DNA from: Bauldia litoralis
Lineage (GTDB): Bacteria > Pseudomonadota > Alphaproteobacteria > Rhizobiales > Kaistiaceae
Length of the DNA: 64,000 nt
Assembly (NCBI GenBank): GCA_945882315.1
Contig: CAMCWB010000002.1
Span: 1 to 64,000 of the forward strand
Reading direction: 5' to 3'
A program made the position numbers and the translations under genes. The notes under the pieces were generated by a model, which searched no databases, was not told the origin of the DNA, and saw nothing but the letters and a program-made list of their open reading frames with translations. This document shows, in pieces, positions 44,477 to 54,010 of this stretch. Every line of letters starts with the position of its first letter. The stretch's first letter is position 1.

Positions 44477-46399
44477 TCAAGCCCGCAGGTTTGCCGCGGG
44501 CCGGTCTTCCTTGCTGATGCCAAGCGCCGTGAACACCGCCGTGACGATGCCCGCCGAGTCGAGCTTGACGGCTTCGTACATCGCTTCCGGCTTGTCCTGC
44601 TCGACGAAACGGTCGGGCAGCGTCAGGCAGCGCAGCTTGAGGCCGTGATCGAACTCGCCGGCATTGGCGAGATGATGCAGGACCTGTCCGCCGAAGCCGC
44701 CGGCCGAGCCTTCCTCGACCGTGATCAGCACCTCGTGATGGCGCGCCAGCCTGGTGATCAGCTCCATGTCGAGCGGCTTGGCGAAGCGCGCATCGGCGAC
44801 CGTCGCCGGCAGTCCGTAGGCGTCGAGGTCTTCGGCCGCCTTCAGGCATTCGTTGAGCCGCGTCCCGAAGGAAAGGAGGGCCACCTTGCCGCCTTCGCGG
44901 AGAATCCGGCCCTTGCCGATTTCGATCGGCACGCCCTGCTCGGGCATGTCGACGCCGATGCCGTCGCCGCGCGGATAGCGGAAGGAGGAGGGCCGGTCGT
45001 CGATCGCCGCCGCGGTGGCCACCATATGAACCAGCTCTGCCTCGTCCGCCGCCGCCATGACGACGAAGCCCGGCAGCGCCGCGAGATAGGCGGTGTCGAA
45101 GGAGCCGGCATGGGTTGGCCCGTCGGCGCCGACGAAGCCCGCCCGGTCGATCGCGAAGCGCACCGGCAGGTTCTGGATCGCCACGTCATGGACGATCTGG
45201 TCGTAGCCGCGCTGCAGGAAGGTCGAATAGATCGCGACGAAGGGCTTGTAGCCTTCGGCGGCGAGGCCGGCGGCGAAAGTGACGGCATGCTGCTCGGCGA
45301 TGCCGACATCGAAGGTCCGCGCCGGGAATTTCTCGGCAAAAAGATCGAGGCCGGTGCCGGACGGCATCGCGGCGGTGATGGCGACGATCCTGTCGTCCTT
45401 CTCGGCCTCGCGGACCAGGCTCTGTGCGAACACCTTGGTGTAGGACGGCGCGTTCGAGCGCGGCTTCGCCTGCTCGCCGGTGATGACGTCGAACTTGTTG
45501 ACGCCGTGATACTTGTCGGTCGATTCCTCGGCCGGTCCGTAGCCCTTGCCCTTCTGGGTCACGACATGGATCAGGACCGGGCCGTTCCGCATGTCGCGGA
45601 CATTCTTGAGCACCGGCAGGAGGTGGTCGAGATTGTGGCCGTCGATCGGCCCGACATAATAGAAGCCGAGCTCCTCGAAGAGCGTGCCGCCCGTCCAGAA
45701 GCTGCGGGCGAATTCTTCCGTCATCCTCGCCTTCTCGCGGAAGAAGCGCGGGAAGAGGTTGGCGACGCGCTTGGCGAAGCTGCGGAAGCGGCCATAGGTG
45801 CGGCCCGAGACGAGCTTGGCGAGATGGGCGGAGAGCGCCCCGACCGGCGGCGCGATCGACATGTCGTTGTCGTTGAGGATGACGATGAGCCGCGACTTCA
45901 TCGCGCCGGCATTGTTCATCGCCTCATAGGCCATGCCCGCCGACATGGCGCCGTCGCCGATGACGGCGATTACGGCATTATCGCCCTCGCGCAAGTCGCG
46001 CGCCACGGCCATGCCGAGCCCGGCCGAGATCGAGGTCGAGGCGTGCGCCGCGCCGAACGGGTCGTATTCGCTCTCTGCCCGGCGGGTGAAGCCGGAAAGG
46101 CCGCCGCCCTGGCGAAGCGTCCGGATGCGGTCGCGCCGGCCAGTCAGGATCTTGTGCGGATAGGCCTGGTGCCCGACGTCCCAGATCAGCCGGTCGCGCG
46201 GCGTGTCGAAAACATAATGGATCGCGACGGTGAGCTCGACGACGCCGAGGCCGGCGCCGAGATGGCCGCCGGTGACTGAAACCGCCGAGATCGTCTCCCG
46301 GCGAAGCTCGTCGGCAAGCTGTGCCAGCGACGATTCCGGAAGCTTCCGGAGCTCGTCTGGCGTCCGGACTGTGTCGAGGAGCGGGGTGGTCGAAGTCAC
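44477..46399 (-). CDS. dxs: 1-deoxy-D-xylulose-5-phosphate synthase
   Basis: Condenses pyruvate with glyceraldehyde-3-phosphate, using thiamine diphosphate, in the first step of the MEP isoprenoid pathway. 640 residues. Diagnostic motifs: [52 protein letters not shown] (ThDP site), [16 protein letters not shown] and [18 protein letters not shown]. The start is GTG at 46399, matching the family's N-terminus. The product feeds ubiquinone chain synthesis, used by UbiA here. xseB lies upstream on the same strand without ispA between them. Confidence 0.97.
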   Translation of the reverse strand: MTSTTPLLDTVRTPDELRKLPESSLAQLADELRRETISAVSVTGGHLGAGLGVVELTVAIHYVFDTPRDRLIWDVGHQAYPHKILTGRRDRIRTLRQGGGLSGFTRRAESEYDPFGAAHASTSISAGLGMAVARDLREGDNAVIAVIGDGAMSAGMAYEAMNNAGAMKSRLIVILNDNDMSIAPPVGALSAHLAKLVSGRTYGRFRSFAKRVANLFPRFFREKARMTEEFARSFWTGGTLFEELGFYYVGPIDGHNLDHLLPVLKNVRDMRNGPVLIHVVTQKGKGYGPAEESTDKYHGVNKFDVITGEQAKPRSNAPSYTKVFAQSLVREAEKDDRIVAITAAMPSGTGLDLFAEKFPARTFDVGIAEQHAVTFAAGLAAEGYKPFVAIYSTFLQRGYDQIVHDVAIQNLPVRFAIDRAGFVGADGPTHAGSFDTAYLAALPGFVVMAAADEAELVHMVATAAAIDDRPSSFRYPRGDGIGVDMPEQGVPIEIGKGRILREGGKVALLSFGTRLNECLKAAEDLDAYGLPATVADARFAKPLDMELITRLARHHEVLITVEEGSAGGFGGQVLHHLANAGEFDHGLKLRCLTLPDRFVEQDKPEAMYEAVKLDSAGIVTAVFTALGISKEDRPAANLRA

Positions 46400-46435
46400 C
46401 GTGACGGCCTGTGGGCGAGGAACTGCTGTCAGAGA

Positions 46436-46462
46436 GTTATATCAGGGTATTGGGTGGCGCAA
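46436..46462 (-). promoter_or_regulatory. Possible dxs promoter
   Basis: On the minus strand TTGCGC (-35, 46462-46457), a 15-base spacer and TATAAC (-10, 46441-46436) lie about 37 bases upstream of the dxs start. The spacer is short, so this is a weak prediction. Confidence 0.3.
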
Positions 46463-46562
46463 TAAAGGCTGAATACAGTGCAATTTCAGCTATTTGCACG
46501 GGCCTCCGCGCTGCGCGCAGCAGCAACCAACAAGATTCGGCGGGGTCGTCGCGAAAGGAAGG

Positions 46563-46814
46563 TCAGCCCGGATCGAGCGGTTCCACGCCGGCCGGCTTGC
46601 CGTCGGCGCCGACGCGAATCTTCTCGACCCGCGCCTCGGCCTCGCCGAGAAGCGTCTGGCAGCGCGCCTTGAGGGCTTCGCCGCGCTCGTAAAAGATGAT
46701 CGAATCGGCGAGCGGTACGTCGCCGCGCTCCAGCTTGCCGACGATGTCCTCCAGCTCCTTCAGCGCTTCCTCGAAGGCGAGTTCGTCGATTGGCTTTTGC
46801 GGCGTGGCTGGCAT
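46563..46814 (-). CDS. xseB: Exodeoxyribonuclease VII small subunit
   Basis: 83 residues, all-helical. The conserved [21 protein letters not shown] and [19 protein letters not shown] segments are typical of XseB. It combines with XseA (not in this window) to degrade single-stranded DNA. Located upstream of dxs on the same strand, separated by 163 bases that contain a possible dxs promoter. Confidence 0.95.
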   Translation of the reverse strand: MPATPQKPIDELAFEEALKELEDIVGKLERGDVPLADSIIFYERGEALKARCQTLLGEAEARVEKIRVGADGKPAGVEPLDPG

Positions 46815-46884
46815 TTTTCAAGGCTCCTGATGGGCCTTTGTCGGCCATCTCAAGTCAGGTTGCAATGCTGGTATCGGGCTGGCG

Positions 46885-47811
46885 TCAGGCGTCCATCAGG
46901 GCCGCGACATGGGCCACGGTCGACGCCGCCAGCGCCTCCAGATCATAGCCGCCCTCGAGCATGCTGACGACCCGGCCGCCGCAATACCGGTCGGCGAGTT
47001 CCATGAGCTGGCGCGTTGCCCAGGCGAAATCCGCATCGTCGAGATTGAGCGAGGCGAGGGGATCGCGTCGGTGGGCGTCAAAGCCGGCCGAGATCAGGAT
47101 GAGGTCGGGACGAAAGCTGTCGATCGCCGGCAGGATCTTGCCCGTCATCGCGTTCCGGAACTGGACACCGCCGGCATCGCTGGACAGAGGTGCGTTGACG
47201 ATGTTGTCGGCCCCGGTCTCGCTCGCCGCGCCGGTGCCGGGATAGAGCGGCCATTCATGCGTCGAGGCATAGAGGACCGTCGGGTCCGCCCAGAAGATCG
47301 CCTGCGTCCCGTTGCCGTGATGGACGTCCCAGTCGACGACCGCGACGCGTTCGGCGCCGTGGGCCTTCTGCGCGTGGCGCGCCGCGATGGCGACGTTGTT
47401 GAAGATGCAGAAGCCCATGGCGCGATCGGCCTCGGCATGATGGCCGGGCGGCCGGATCGCGCAGAAGCCGTTGGCGGCCTTGCCCCGCATGACCTCGTCG
47501 ACCGCCAGGCAGGCGGCGCCGACGGCGTGGAGGGCAACCTCCAGCGTCTTCGGCGACATATAGGTGTCCGCGTCGAGCTGGACGAAGCCGTCGGCGGGCA
47601 CATTGTCGAGAATCAGGTCGATATGGGCCTGCTCATGGGCGAGTGCCACGATCTCGACCGGCGCGGCTGGCGCTGCGCGACGGATCACGGCGTCGAAGCG
47701 CTCGTCGGAGAGCGCCTCCGTGATGGCGCGGATGCGGTCCGGCCGCTCGGGATGGCCGGGCGGGACCTCATGCGCGGTGAAGATAGGATGCTCGACCAGA
47801 AGCGTTGCCAA
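46885..47811 (-). CDS. Histone-deacetylase-family amidohydrolase (acetylpolyamine amidohydrolase-like)
   Basis: 308 residues of the arginase/deacetylase fold. The active-site residues appear as RPPGHHAEADRAMGFC (His pair at about 124-125), VVDWDVHHGNGTQ (zinc ligands D162, H164) and SAGFDAHRRDPL (third zinc ligand Asp). Bacterial members deacetylate small molecules such as acetylpolyamines, not histones. The start is a TTG at 47811 with GAGGAG six bases upstream. It is next to xseB and dxs, which is a common neighbourhood. Confidence 0.92.
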   Translation of the reverse strand: MATLLVEHPIFTAHEVPPGHPERPDRIRAITEALSDERFDAVIRRAAPAAPVEIVALAHEQAHIDLILDNVPADGFVQLDADTYMSPKTLEVALHAVGAACLAVDEVMRGKAANGFCAIRPPGHHAEADRAMGFCIFNNVAIAARHAQKAHGAERVAVVDWDVHHGNGTQAIFWADPTVLYASTHEWPLYPGTGAASETGADNIVNAPLSSDAGGVQFRNAMTGKILPAIDSFRPDLILISAGFDAHRRDPLASLNLDDADFAWATRQLMELADRYCGGRVVSMLEGGYDLEALAASTVAHVAALMDA

Positions 47812-47855
47812 TCGCGCCTCCTCGGCGGTAGGGGGGCGGTCGCCCGCCGGCCTTG

Positions 47856-48605
47856 TCAGTGGTGCCGGTCGATGAACGCCTGAAGCGCGTCGCGGGCGGC
47901 GGGAGAGCGCAGCAGTTCCGTGAAGCTCGAGGCTTCCTTCTCGATCCGCTGCGCGAGGTCGCGCCTCTCGCCGCGCATCAGCTTCAGCGCTGTGCGAACG
48001 GCCTCCGGCGGCTTCGCCGCAATGGCCTTCGCCGCGGCTTCGGCGATGGCGTCGACCGATTCGGCCGGCACGACCTTGTTGACGAAGCCAGCCTGGAAGG
48101 CGCGTTGCGCGTCGAAATGCTCGCCCATGACGAAGAGCTCGAAGGCGCGCTGATGGCCCATCAGGCGCGGCGCCAGAAGGCTCGATCCGGCCTCCGGCGA
48201 AAGTCCGAGGTCGACGAAGGGCGCCGAGAAGGTCGACCACTCGCTGGCGACGACATAGTCGCAATGGAAGAGCATCGTCGTGCCGATGCCGACGGCGAGC
48301 CCGTCGACCGCCGCGACGAGCGGCTTTTCCAGCGACGAGATCGTCTTCAGGAAATGGATGGCGCTGTCGCCAAACGCGCCGCCCTCGGCAAAGGCGTGCA
48401 ACTCGTTGATGTCGTTGCCGGCGGTGAAGACGCCCGGCATGCCGGTGATCAGGAAGCATTTGACGCGGGAACTGCTCTCGCCGAAGGCGAAGGCGTCGGA
48501 CATCATGTCATACATGACGCTGGTCAACGCGTTCTGCTTCTCCGGCCGCTCGATGCGCATCGTGCTGACGCCGGCAGCGATGCTTACCGCAACCTGTTCG
48601 CTCAT
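47856..48605 (-). CDS. Enoyl-CoA hydratase/isomerase-family protein
   Basis: 249 residues of the crotonase fold. The oxyanion-hole signatures are FTAGNDINELHAFA and AAVDGLAVGIGTTMLFHCD. The catalytic Glu positions of typical hydratases are not both obvious: the second acidic position falls in DLGLSPEAGSS, as in isomerase-like crotonases. Probably acts in fatty acid or aromatic acyl-CoA breakdown with the acyl-CoA dehydrogenase encoded upstream on the same strand. Confidence 0.9.
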   Translation of the reverse strand: MSEQVAVSIAAGVSTMRIERPEKQNALTSVMYDMMSDAFAFGESSSRVKCFLITGMPGVFTAGNDINELHAFAEGGAFGDSAIHFLKTISSLEKPLVAAVDGLAVGIGTTMLFHCDYVVASEWSTFSAPFVDLGLSPEAGSSLLAPRLMGHQRAFELFVMGEHFDAQRAFQAGFVNKVVPAESVDAIAEAAAKAIAAKPPEAVRTALKLMRGERRDLAQRIEKEASSFTELLRSPAARDALQAFIDRHH

Positions 48606-48656
48606 GCAGAACCTTCCCGATCTCGAACGCTACCTACGGAAAGCCGGAGCCGTTCG

Positions 48657-50450
48657 TCAACCCTGAACGGTACGGCTTAGAAGATGTGTATCTGCCGCTT
48701 TTTCGAGCGCAGCGCCCCCTTCCATGACGGTCCCGGCCAAGGCGGCACTTTCTCCGAGCATGTTTTCAGCAAAGAAGCGCGCCAGGGAGATCCATCCCTC
48801 GGCCTCCGCAACCTCTGCCGACCGCAGCGCGCCCTTGGCAAGAAGCACGCCGCCGGCCGTCAGGCCGAAGAGCCGGAGATAGGGGGTGGCGCCAGCGAGC
48901 GCCGTCGGCAGGCGATTCTCCGCCTGCTCGCGGAGGAGAAATGTCGTCGCCTCGGCAAGATCGGCGAGGGCGGCGGCGAGCCGCTCACCCATCCGCCCGA
49001 AATCAGGCCGGTTCAGGGCCGCGACCCTGGTGGAAATTTCAGCAAATTCCGCAAGCAGTTCCTCGACCGCCTTGCCGTCGCGGAGACGAAGCTTCCGGAT
49101 GACGAGGTCGATCGCCTGGATGCCGTTGGTGCCCTCATAGATGGCGAAGATGCGGGCATCGCGGAGATATTGGGCCGCACCGGTTTCCTCGATATAGCCG
49201 GCGCCGCCATGCACCTGAATGCCGAGCGAGGCGACCTCGATGCCGGCATCGGTGGAAAAGGCCTTGGCGATCGGCGTGAGGAGGCTGGCCCGCTCCGCCC
49301 AGATGCTCCGGTCGGCCGGGGCGGCACGGCGGCTCCGGTCGATCGCCTCGGCGCAGAGCATGGCGATGGCGCGCGCCGCGGCGGTCAGCGCCTTCATCTT
49401 CAGGAGATCGCGCTGCACGTCGGGATGCTCGACGATCGGGCTCGACGTGCCGGCCACGGCGCCGACGGCGCGTCCCTGCTTGCGCTCCTGCGCATAGGCG
49501 AGCGCCCGGTCGAAGGCGCGGGTGGCGACGCCGATCCCCTGGATGCCGACCGTCAGCCGCGCCATGTTCATCATCGTGAACATCGCCGCGAGACCGCGAT
49601 TCTCGCCGCCGACCAGCCAGCCGGTCGCGCCGCGGCCCTCATCGCCATAGACCATCGTGCAGGTCGGCGAGCCGTGCAGGCCGAGCTTGTGCTCCAGGCC
49701 GGCGCAAACGAGGTCGTTGCGGGCGCCCGGCGAGCCGTCGTCCTCGACCAGGAATTTCGGCACGACGAAGAGCGAGATGCCGGCGGTGCCCGGCGGTGCG
49801 TCGGGCAGGCGCGCCAGCACGAGATGGATGATGTTCTCAGCGAGATCGTGCTCGCCATAGGTGATGAAGATCTTCTGCCCGAAGATGCGGTAGCTGCCGT
49901 CCCCGGCCGGCGCGGCGCGCGTCTTGATCGCCCCGACATCGGAGCCGGCCTGCGGCTCGGTCAGGTTCATCGTCGCCATCCAGGTGCCGGCGACGAGCTT
50001 CGGCAGATAGCGCGCCTTGATCTCGTCGGAGGCGTGCGTCTCCAGCGCCTCGATCGCGCCCATGGTCAGCATCGGACCCGCCGCGAAGGAGGCGGCGCCT
50101 GCGTTCCACAATTCCTGCAGCGCCGCATGCACCATGACGGGGAGATCCTGCCCACCCCATGCGGCCGAGGCGGTGACCCCATTCCATCCCGCGTCCGCCC
50201 AGCTTTTATAGGCATCCTTCCAGCCGGGCGGCGTGGTGACGGCGCCCTTGTCGAGCCTGCAGCCGATCTGGTCGCCGCCGCGATTGATGGCGTCGAGCTC
50301 GTTTTCGGCGAAGCGGCCGGCCTCGGCCAGGATCGCCTCGACCATCTCCGCCGAAAGGTCGGAAGAGCCGTCCGCCGCGATAACACCGTCGAGATCGGCG
50401 ATATTGCGCATGGTGAAAAGGATGTCGGCGAGCGGCGCCCGGAAGCCCAT
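48657..50450 (-). CDS. Acyl-CoA dehydrogenase, large type (DmdC/AcdB-like)
   Basis: 597 residues, longer than the usual 380, with the extra C-terminal helical domain of the MMPA-CoA dehydrogenase-like group. FAD-site and substrate motifs: MNLTEPQAGSDVGAIKTRA, FITYGEHDLAENIIH, GLEHKLGLHGSPTC and the catalytic region YEGTNGIQAIDLV. Oxidises acyl-CoA and passes electrons to electron-transfer flavoprotein. AGGA precedes the ATG at 50450 closely. The following gene is an enoyl-CoA hydratase, consistent with consecutive beta-oxidation steps. Confidence 0.93.
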   Translation of the reverse strand: MGFRAPLADILFTMRNIADLDGVIAADGSSDLSAEMVEAILAEAGRFAENELDAINRGGDQIGCRLDKGAVTTPPGWKDAYKSWADAGWNGVTASAAWGGQDLPVMVHAALQELWNAGAASFAAGPMLTMGAIEALETHASDEIKARYLPKLVAGTWMATMNLTEPQAGSDVGAIKTRAAPAGDGSYRIFGQKIFITYGEHDLAENIIHLVLARLPDAPPGTAGISLFVVPKFLVEDDGSPGARNDLVCAGLEHKLGLHGSPTCTMVYGDEGRGATGWLVGGENRGLAAMFTMMNMARLTVGIQGIGVATRAFDRALAYAQERKQGRAVGAVAGTSSPIVEHPDVQRDLLKMKALTAAARAIAMLCAEAIDRSRRAAPADRSIWAERASLLTPIAKAFSTDAGIEVASLGIQVHGGAGYIEETGAAQYLRDARIFAIYEGTNGIQAIDLVIRKLRLRDGKAVEELLAEFAEISTRVAALNRPDFGRMGERLAAALADLAEATTFLLREQAENRLPTALAGATPYLRLFGLTAGGVLLAKGALRSAEVAEAEGWISLARFFAENMLGESAALAGTVMEGGAALEKAADTHLLSRTVQG

Positions 50451-50537
50451 CAGAATTCCTTCCTCCCGCGCTCTGCTTGACGCGGCGTTCCCCGGCCGCC
50501 ACAACCCGGCGACGCGATCGGACAGTAAGAGGCAGGA

Positions 50538-51536
50538 TTGTCACCGATTTTCGACATGAGTGACAGCGAAGTTGGACCCGTCGGCATCGCCACGGCCGCG
50601 GAAGCGCTGCGTGAAGGGGAACTTGTCGGCCTGCCCACCGAGACGGTCTACGGCCTCGCCGCCGATGCGCGAAACGGCAAGGCGGTCGCCGGCATCTTCG
50701 CCGCCAAGGGCCGGCCGCATTTCAATCCGCTCATCGTCCATGTCCTGTCGCTGGAGGATGCCGGCAAGATCGCCGTCTTCGACGCTGCGGCGATGCGGCT
50801 TGCCGAAGCCTTCTGGCCGGGCCCGCTGACGCTCGTCCTGCCGCGGCGGCCCGATTCGGGGATTGCCGATATCACCACCGCCGGGCTCGACACGGTGGCT
50901 CTCCGCGTGCCGGCCCATCCGATCGCCCGCATCCTGCTTTCGGCCTTTGGCGGCCCGGTCGCCGCGCCGAGCGCCAACCGTTCCGGCCATGTCAGCCCGA
51001 CGACGGCGGCTCACGTCGCCGCCGATCTCGGTGGCGACGTCGCCTGCATCCTCGATGCCGGGCCGAGCGGCATCGGCGTCGAATCGACCATCGTCGGATT
51101 CTCGGGCGAGGATGCGGTCCTGCTGCGGCCAGGCGGCCTGGCCAGCGCAAAGATCGAGGCTGTTCTCGGGCGGAAGCTGGTCGCGCCGGCATCCGACGCC
51201 GCGGTGAGCGCGCCGGGGATGCTCGCCTCGCACTATGCCCCGGCCGCGTCGCTGCGGCTCGACGTGACCGATGTCCGGGCCGGCGAGACGCTGCTCGCCT
51301 TCGGTCCCGACCTGCCGGCCGGCAGCGACAGGGCAGAGGCGATTCAAAATCTGACAATGTCCGGCGATCTCGCTGAAGCGGCAGCGAATCTCTTCGCCGC
51401 ACTCCGCCGTCTCGACAGAGAGTCGGCGGCGATCGCCGTGATGCCGATTCCGAATGACGGGCTGGGCGAGGCGATCAACGACCGGCTGCGACGTGCCGCC
51501 GCGCCGAAGGATCGCGTGCCGACTGCGAGGCGATGA
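50538..51536 (+). CDS. tsaC: L-threonylcarbamoyladenylate synthase (Sua5/TsaC)
   Basis: Forms threonylcarbamoyl-AMP for the universal t6A modification of tRNA. The YrdC domain has GLPTETVYGLAADARN, KGRPHFNPLIVHV, PGPLTLVLPRR and APSANRSGHVSPT; a C-terminal Sua5 domain of about 120 residues follows (APGMLASHYAPAASLRL), so it is the long, Sua5 type with 332 residues. The TTG at 50538 has AGAGG five bases upstream and is used; the ATG at 50556 gives a shorter N-terminus without a visible ribosome binding site. Confidence 0.95.
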   Translation: MSPIFDMSDSEVGPVGIATAAEALREGELVGLPTETVYGLAADARNGKAVAGIFAAKGRPHFNPLIVHVLSLEDAGKIAVFDAAAMRLAEAFWPGPLTLVLPRRPDSGIADITTAGLDTVALRVPAHPIARILLSAFGGPVAAPSANRSGHVSPTTAAHVAADLGGDVACILDAGPSGIGVESTIVGFSGEDAVLLRPGGLASAKIEAVLGRKLVAPASDAAVSAPGMLASHYAPAASLRLDVTDVRAGETLLAFGPDLPAGSDRAEAIQNLTMSGDLAEAAANLFAALRRLDRESAAIAVMPIPNDGLGEAINDRLRRAAAPKDRVPTARR

Positions 51537-51570
51537 GGGTTTGATGAAGCGGCCAACCCAGTCCGCTCAT

Positions 51571-51647
51571 CCGCGCAAAAGCGGGGACCCAAGGGCGAAA
51601 GATTCGAGCTTCGCCTCAAACCCTGGGTTCCCGCTTTCGCGGGAATG
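51571..51647. repeat. Inverted pair of GCGGGGACCCA-type repeat units
   Basis: A left unit (CCGCGCAAAAGCGGGGACCCA) and an inverted right unit (TGGGTTCCCGCTTTCGCGGG) flank about 30 bases with a smaller TTCGAGCTTCG palindrome. Similar units are dispersed in intergenic regions of many proteobacteria. It lies between the convergent tsaC and dnaJ-like genes and may serve as a bidirectional transcription end. Confidence 0.7.
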
Positions 51648-51696
51648 ATCGGAATTTTCGGCAACCGGCGTGCTGCCCGAATAAGACCGCGAAAGA

Positions 51697-52689
51697 TCAG
51701 CTGTTCCGTTCGGGCTCGCGCGCCGAATAGCGCTGCTCTTCGCGCCATTTCTGCATGAGCTTCTCAAGCTCGGGGTCGCCGCCCTTGGGCAGCACGATGC
51801 GGAGCGAGACCAGAAGGTCGCCGCGCCCGCCGCCGGTTTTTGGAAGGCCCTTGCCCTTGAGCCGCATCGGCCGGCTGCCGTCGGATTGCGCCGGGACGTC
51901 GATCGACACGGCGCCTTCGAGCGTCGGCACGCGCAGCTTGGCACCAAGCACCGCCTCGTCCAGCGTCACCGGCAGGTCGACGCGAAGCGCGTCGCCGTCC
52001 GGCTTGAAGGTCGGGTGCGGAACGAAGTCGATGGTGATGACCACGTCGCCGGGCTGTCCGCCGAGTTCGCCCGGCCGGCCCATGCCCTTCAGGCGGATCT
52101 GGTGGCCCGGCTTGACGCCGGGCGGCACCGCGACCTCGTAGGTCTTGCCGGTCGGCAGGTCGACGCGGGCCTTCTCGCCGCGGGCGAACTGTTCCAGCGT
52201 GATCGCCGCCGTGACGGCCAGGTCTTCGCCGCGTGCTGTCGCGGCTCGCCGCTGGCCACCCGCGCCGGCACCGCGGCCCATATTGCCGAAGATCTCGCTG
52301 AGGATATCGTCGCTGTTGAACGGATCGTCGCCCGGCGCCGCACCGCCGCGGCCGCCCGTCGACCAGCGGAACGACCGGCTGCCGCCGGGAGCGCCGGCTC
52401 CAAATCCGCCGCCGCCGAAACCGGCTCCGGCGCCCGGCCGTTGGCTGAAACCTTCAAAGCCGCGCGGCTTGCCGTCGGCGCCGATCTCGCCACGGTCGAA
52501 CCGGCCGCGCTTGTCCTTGTCGCCGGCGATCTCGTATGCGGAATTGAGCTCCGAAAAGCGTTCCTTCGCCTTCGGATCGGTCTTGTTCTGGTCGGGGTGA
52601 AGCTTCTTGGCGAGCTTGCGATAGGCCGATTTGATATCGGCCGCGCTCGCGTCCTTCTTCACACCGAGGACTTCGTATGGATTCCGCAT
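51697..52689 (-). CDS. DnaJ-type co-chaperone without zinc finger (CbpA-like)
   Basis: 330 residues. The J domain (about 1-65) has the essential HPD motif in LAKKLHPDQNK; a Gly/Phe-rich linker (about 80-130) and the two C-terminal peptide-binding beta domains follow (GVKPGHQIRLKGMG, IDFVPHPTFKPDG). The Cys-rich zinc-finger region of true DnaJ is missing, so it is CbpA-like. The ATG at 52689 starts MRNPYEVLGV, the usual J-domain beginning. Confidence 0.94.
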   Translation of the reverse strand: MRNPYEVLGVKKDASAADIKSAYRKLAKKLHPDQNKTDPKAKERFSELNSAYEIAGDKDKRGRFDRGEIGADGKPRGFEGFSQRPGAGAGFGGGGFGAGAPGGSRSFRWSTGGRGGAAPGDDPFNSDDILSEIFGNMGRGAGAGGQRRAATARGEDLAVTAAITLEQFARGEKARVDLPTGKTYEVAVPPGVKPGHQIRLKGMGRPGELGGQPGDVVITIDFVPHPTFKPDGDALRVDLPVTLDEAVLGAKLRVPTLEGAVSIDVPAQSDGSRPMRLKGKGLPKTGGGRGDLLVSLRIVLPKGGDPELEKLMQKWREEQRYSAREPERNS

Positions 52690-52786
52690 GGTCCCGGACA
52701 ATAGCAAGCCCTTCCGGCCGCGGAAATGCGACAGGTTCCCGTTATATGGGAAATTCTAGGAATTGATTCCAGAGCTGGCGAACAGA

Positions 52787-53266
52787 CTAAAGCAGTTTGG
52801 AGTCGTCGGCGAGCACGCCGAAGAGCTGCCAGCGGTCGTTGCCCATGCGACAGGCTTCGCCGCGATAGCGTCGGATGCCGCGCATGTCGTTCATCGTCGT
52901 CGCGAAGTTCCGGCAATTGGCGTCGTTGGTCGCGGTCGGCGTGTTGAGGATCGACAGGGCGCCGCTCGATCCGGTCGACGGATTGCTCCAGGCGAGGCTC
53001 TCGGCCTTGCTCTCCATCGCCTTGGCGACGGTCGTGCGCACCGCTTCCCAATCGGACTGGCTGGTCGGACCGCCGGCCTTGGCGCTCACCTTCTGGATGC
53101 TGCCGGTCGACATTATGTCGCGCGAGGCGGTCTCGGAGAAGGGCATGCCCAGCCCGGCGCAACCGCCGAGCATTGAAGCAAGGAGTGCGATCGCGGCCGG
53201 CCGCATGAAGGGCGGCGACTGGCGCTGACGACCGCCGCCGATATATGAAGAACCCGACCAGTGCAT
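52787..53266 (-). CDS. Surface-antigen-like lipoprotein
   Basis: 159 residues. The ATG at 53266 is preceded by GGGAG at 5-6 bases; the N-terminus then contains two Arg and a hydrophobic run ending in the lipobox LGGC. The C-terminal region (NDANCRNFATTM, then RGIRRYRGEACRMGNDRWQ) resembles the 17-kDa rickettsial surface antigen / RT0821-type family, including its conserved Cys pair. Function unknown; probably outer-membrane or periplasmic-facing. It is divergent from pdxH. Confidence 0.8.
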   Translation of the reverse strand: MHWSGSSYIGGGRQRQSPPFMRPAAIALLASMLGGCAGLGMPFSETASRDIMSTGSIQKVSAKAGGPTSQSDWEAVRTTVAKAMESKAESLAWSNPSTGSSGALSILNTPTATNDANCRNFATTMNDMRGIRRYRGEACRMGNDRWQLFGVLADDSKLL

Positions 53267-53315
53267 GAAGACTCCCGACGCACGCTTACCAGCCCACAAT
53301 CGGTGATTTTCGTTA

Positions 53316-53912
53316 ATGGATCATGATCTCGACAGTGCAGCGGACCCATTTCGGCTGTTTTCCGAATGGCTTGCCGCCGCGACCGCCTCCGAACCCAACG
53401 ATCCGAACGCCATGGCGCTGGCCACCGTCGATGCCGACGGGCTGCCCAATGTCCGCATGGTGCTCCTGAAGGGCCTCGACGATGGCGGCTTCGTCTTCTT
53501 CACCAATTACGAGAGCGACAAGGGCCGCGAGCTGCTGGCGAGCCGCAAGGCCGCGTTGTGCTTCCATTGGAAAAGCCTGCGCCGCCAGATCCGCGTCAGG
53601 GGGGAGATCACGCCGGTCCCGGCCGCCGAGGCCGACGCCTATTTCGCCAGCCGCGCCCGCGGCAGCCGCATCGGCGCCTGGGCGAGCAAGCAGTCGCGTC
53701 CGCTCGAATCCCGTTTCGCGCTGGAGAAGGCGGTGGCGTCCTATGCCGCGAAATTCGCGATCGGCGAGGTGCCCCGCCCGGACTACTGGTCGGGATTCCG
53801 CCTGACGCCGCTGGCGATCGAGTTCTGGAAGGATGGCCAGTTCCGCCTCCACGACCGCGTCAGGTTCATCCGCGCCGGCGAGGGCTGGGAGAAGACGCGG
53901 CTTTATCCGTAG
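53316..53912 (+). CDS. pdxH: Pyridoxamine 5'-phosphate oxidase
   Basis: FMN-dependent oxidase that makes pyridoxal 5'-phosphate. The 198-residue protein has [20 protein letters not shown], the FMN-binding [32 protein letters not shown] and the C-terminal [10 protein letters not shown] plus WEKTRLYP signature. Normal length. Its stop is next to a palindromic repeat that fills the gap to the convergent kef gene. Confidence 0.97.
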   Translation: MDHDLDSAADPFRLFSEWLAAATASEPNDPNAMALATVDADGLPNVRMVLLKGLDDGGFVFFTNYESDKGRELLASRKAALCFHWKSLRRQIRVRGEITPVPAAEADAYFASRARGSRIGAWASKQSRPLESRFALEKAVASYAAKFAIGEVPRPDYWSGFRLTPLAIEFWKDGQFRLHDRVRFIRAGEGWEKTRLYP

Positions 53913-53914
53913 CT

Positions 53915-54010
53915 ACCGTAGGGTGGGCAAAGCTGCGGAGCAGCGTGCCCACGTACCGGCGTCCGTGAGATACCGTGGCAAACGCGAAGGGCGTTTGCCT
54001 ACCCTGCGGC
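53915..54010. repeat. Composite palindromic intergenic repeat (GTAGGGTGGGCA type)
   Basis: About 96 bases with outer arms CCGTAGGGT / ACCCTGCGG and two internal hairpins: TGGGCAAAGCTGCGGAGC pairing with GCGTGCCCA, and GGCAAACGC-GAAG-GGCGTTTGCC. It exactly fills the interval between the convergent stops of pdxH and the Kef-type antiporter gene. The GTAGGGTGGGCAAAG motif is a widely dispersed intergenic repeat in proteobacteria. Confidence 0.78.

Noticed and set aside
44438-46279. A 613-codon plus-strand frame antisense to dxs
   Set aside because: dxs motifs are unmistakable on the minus strand; the antisense frame shows no domain and strong GC-shadow composition.
48684-50480. A 598-codon plus-strand frame opposite the acyl-CoA dehydrogenase
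   Set aside because: Covers the same interval as a complete, motif-rich dehydrogenase; no independent ribosome binding site or known motifs.
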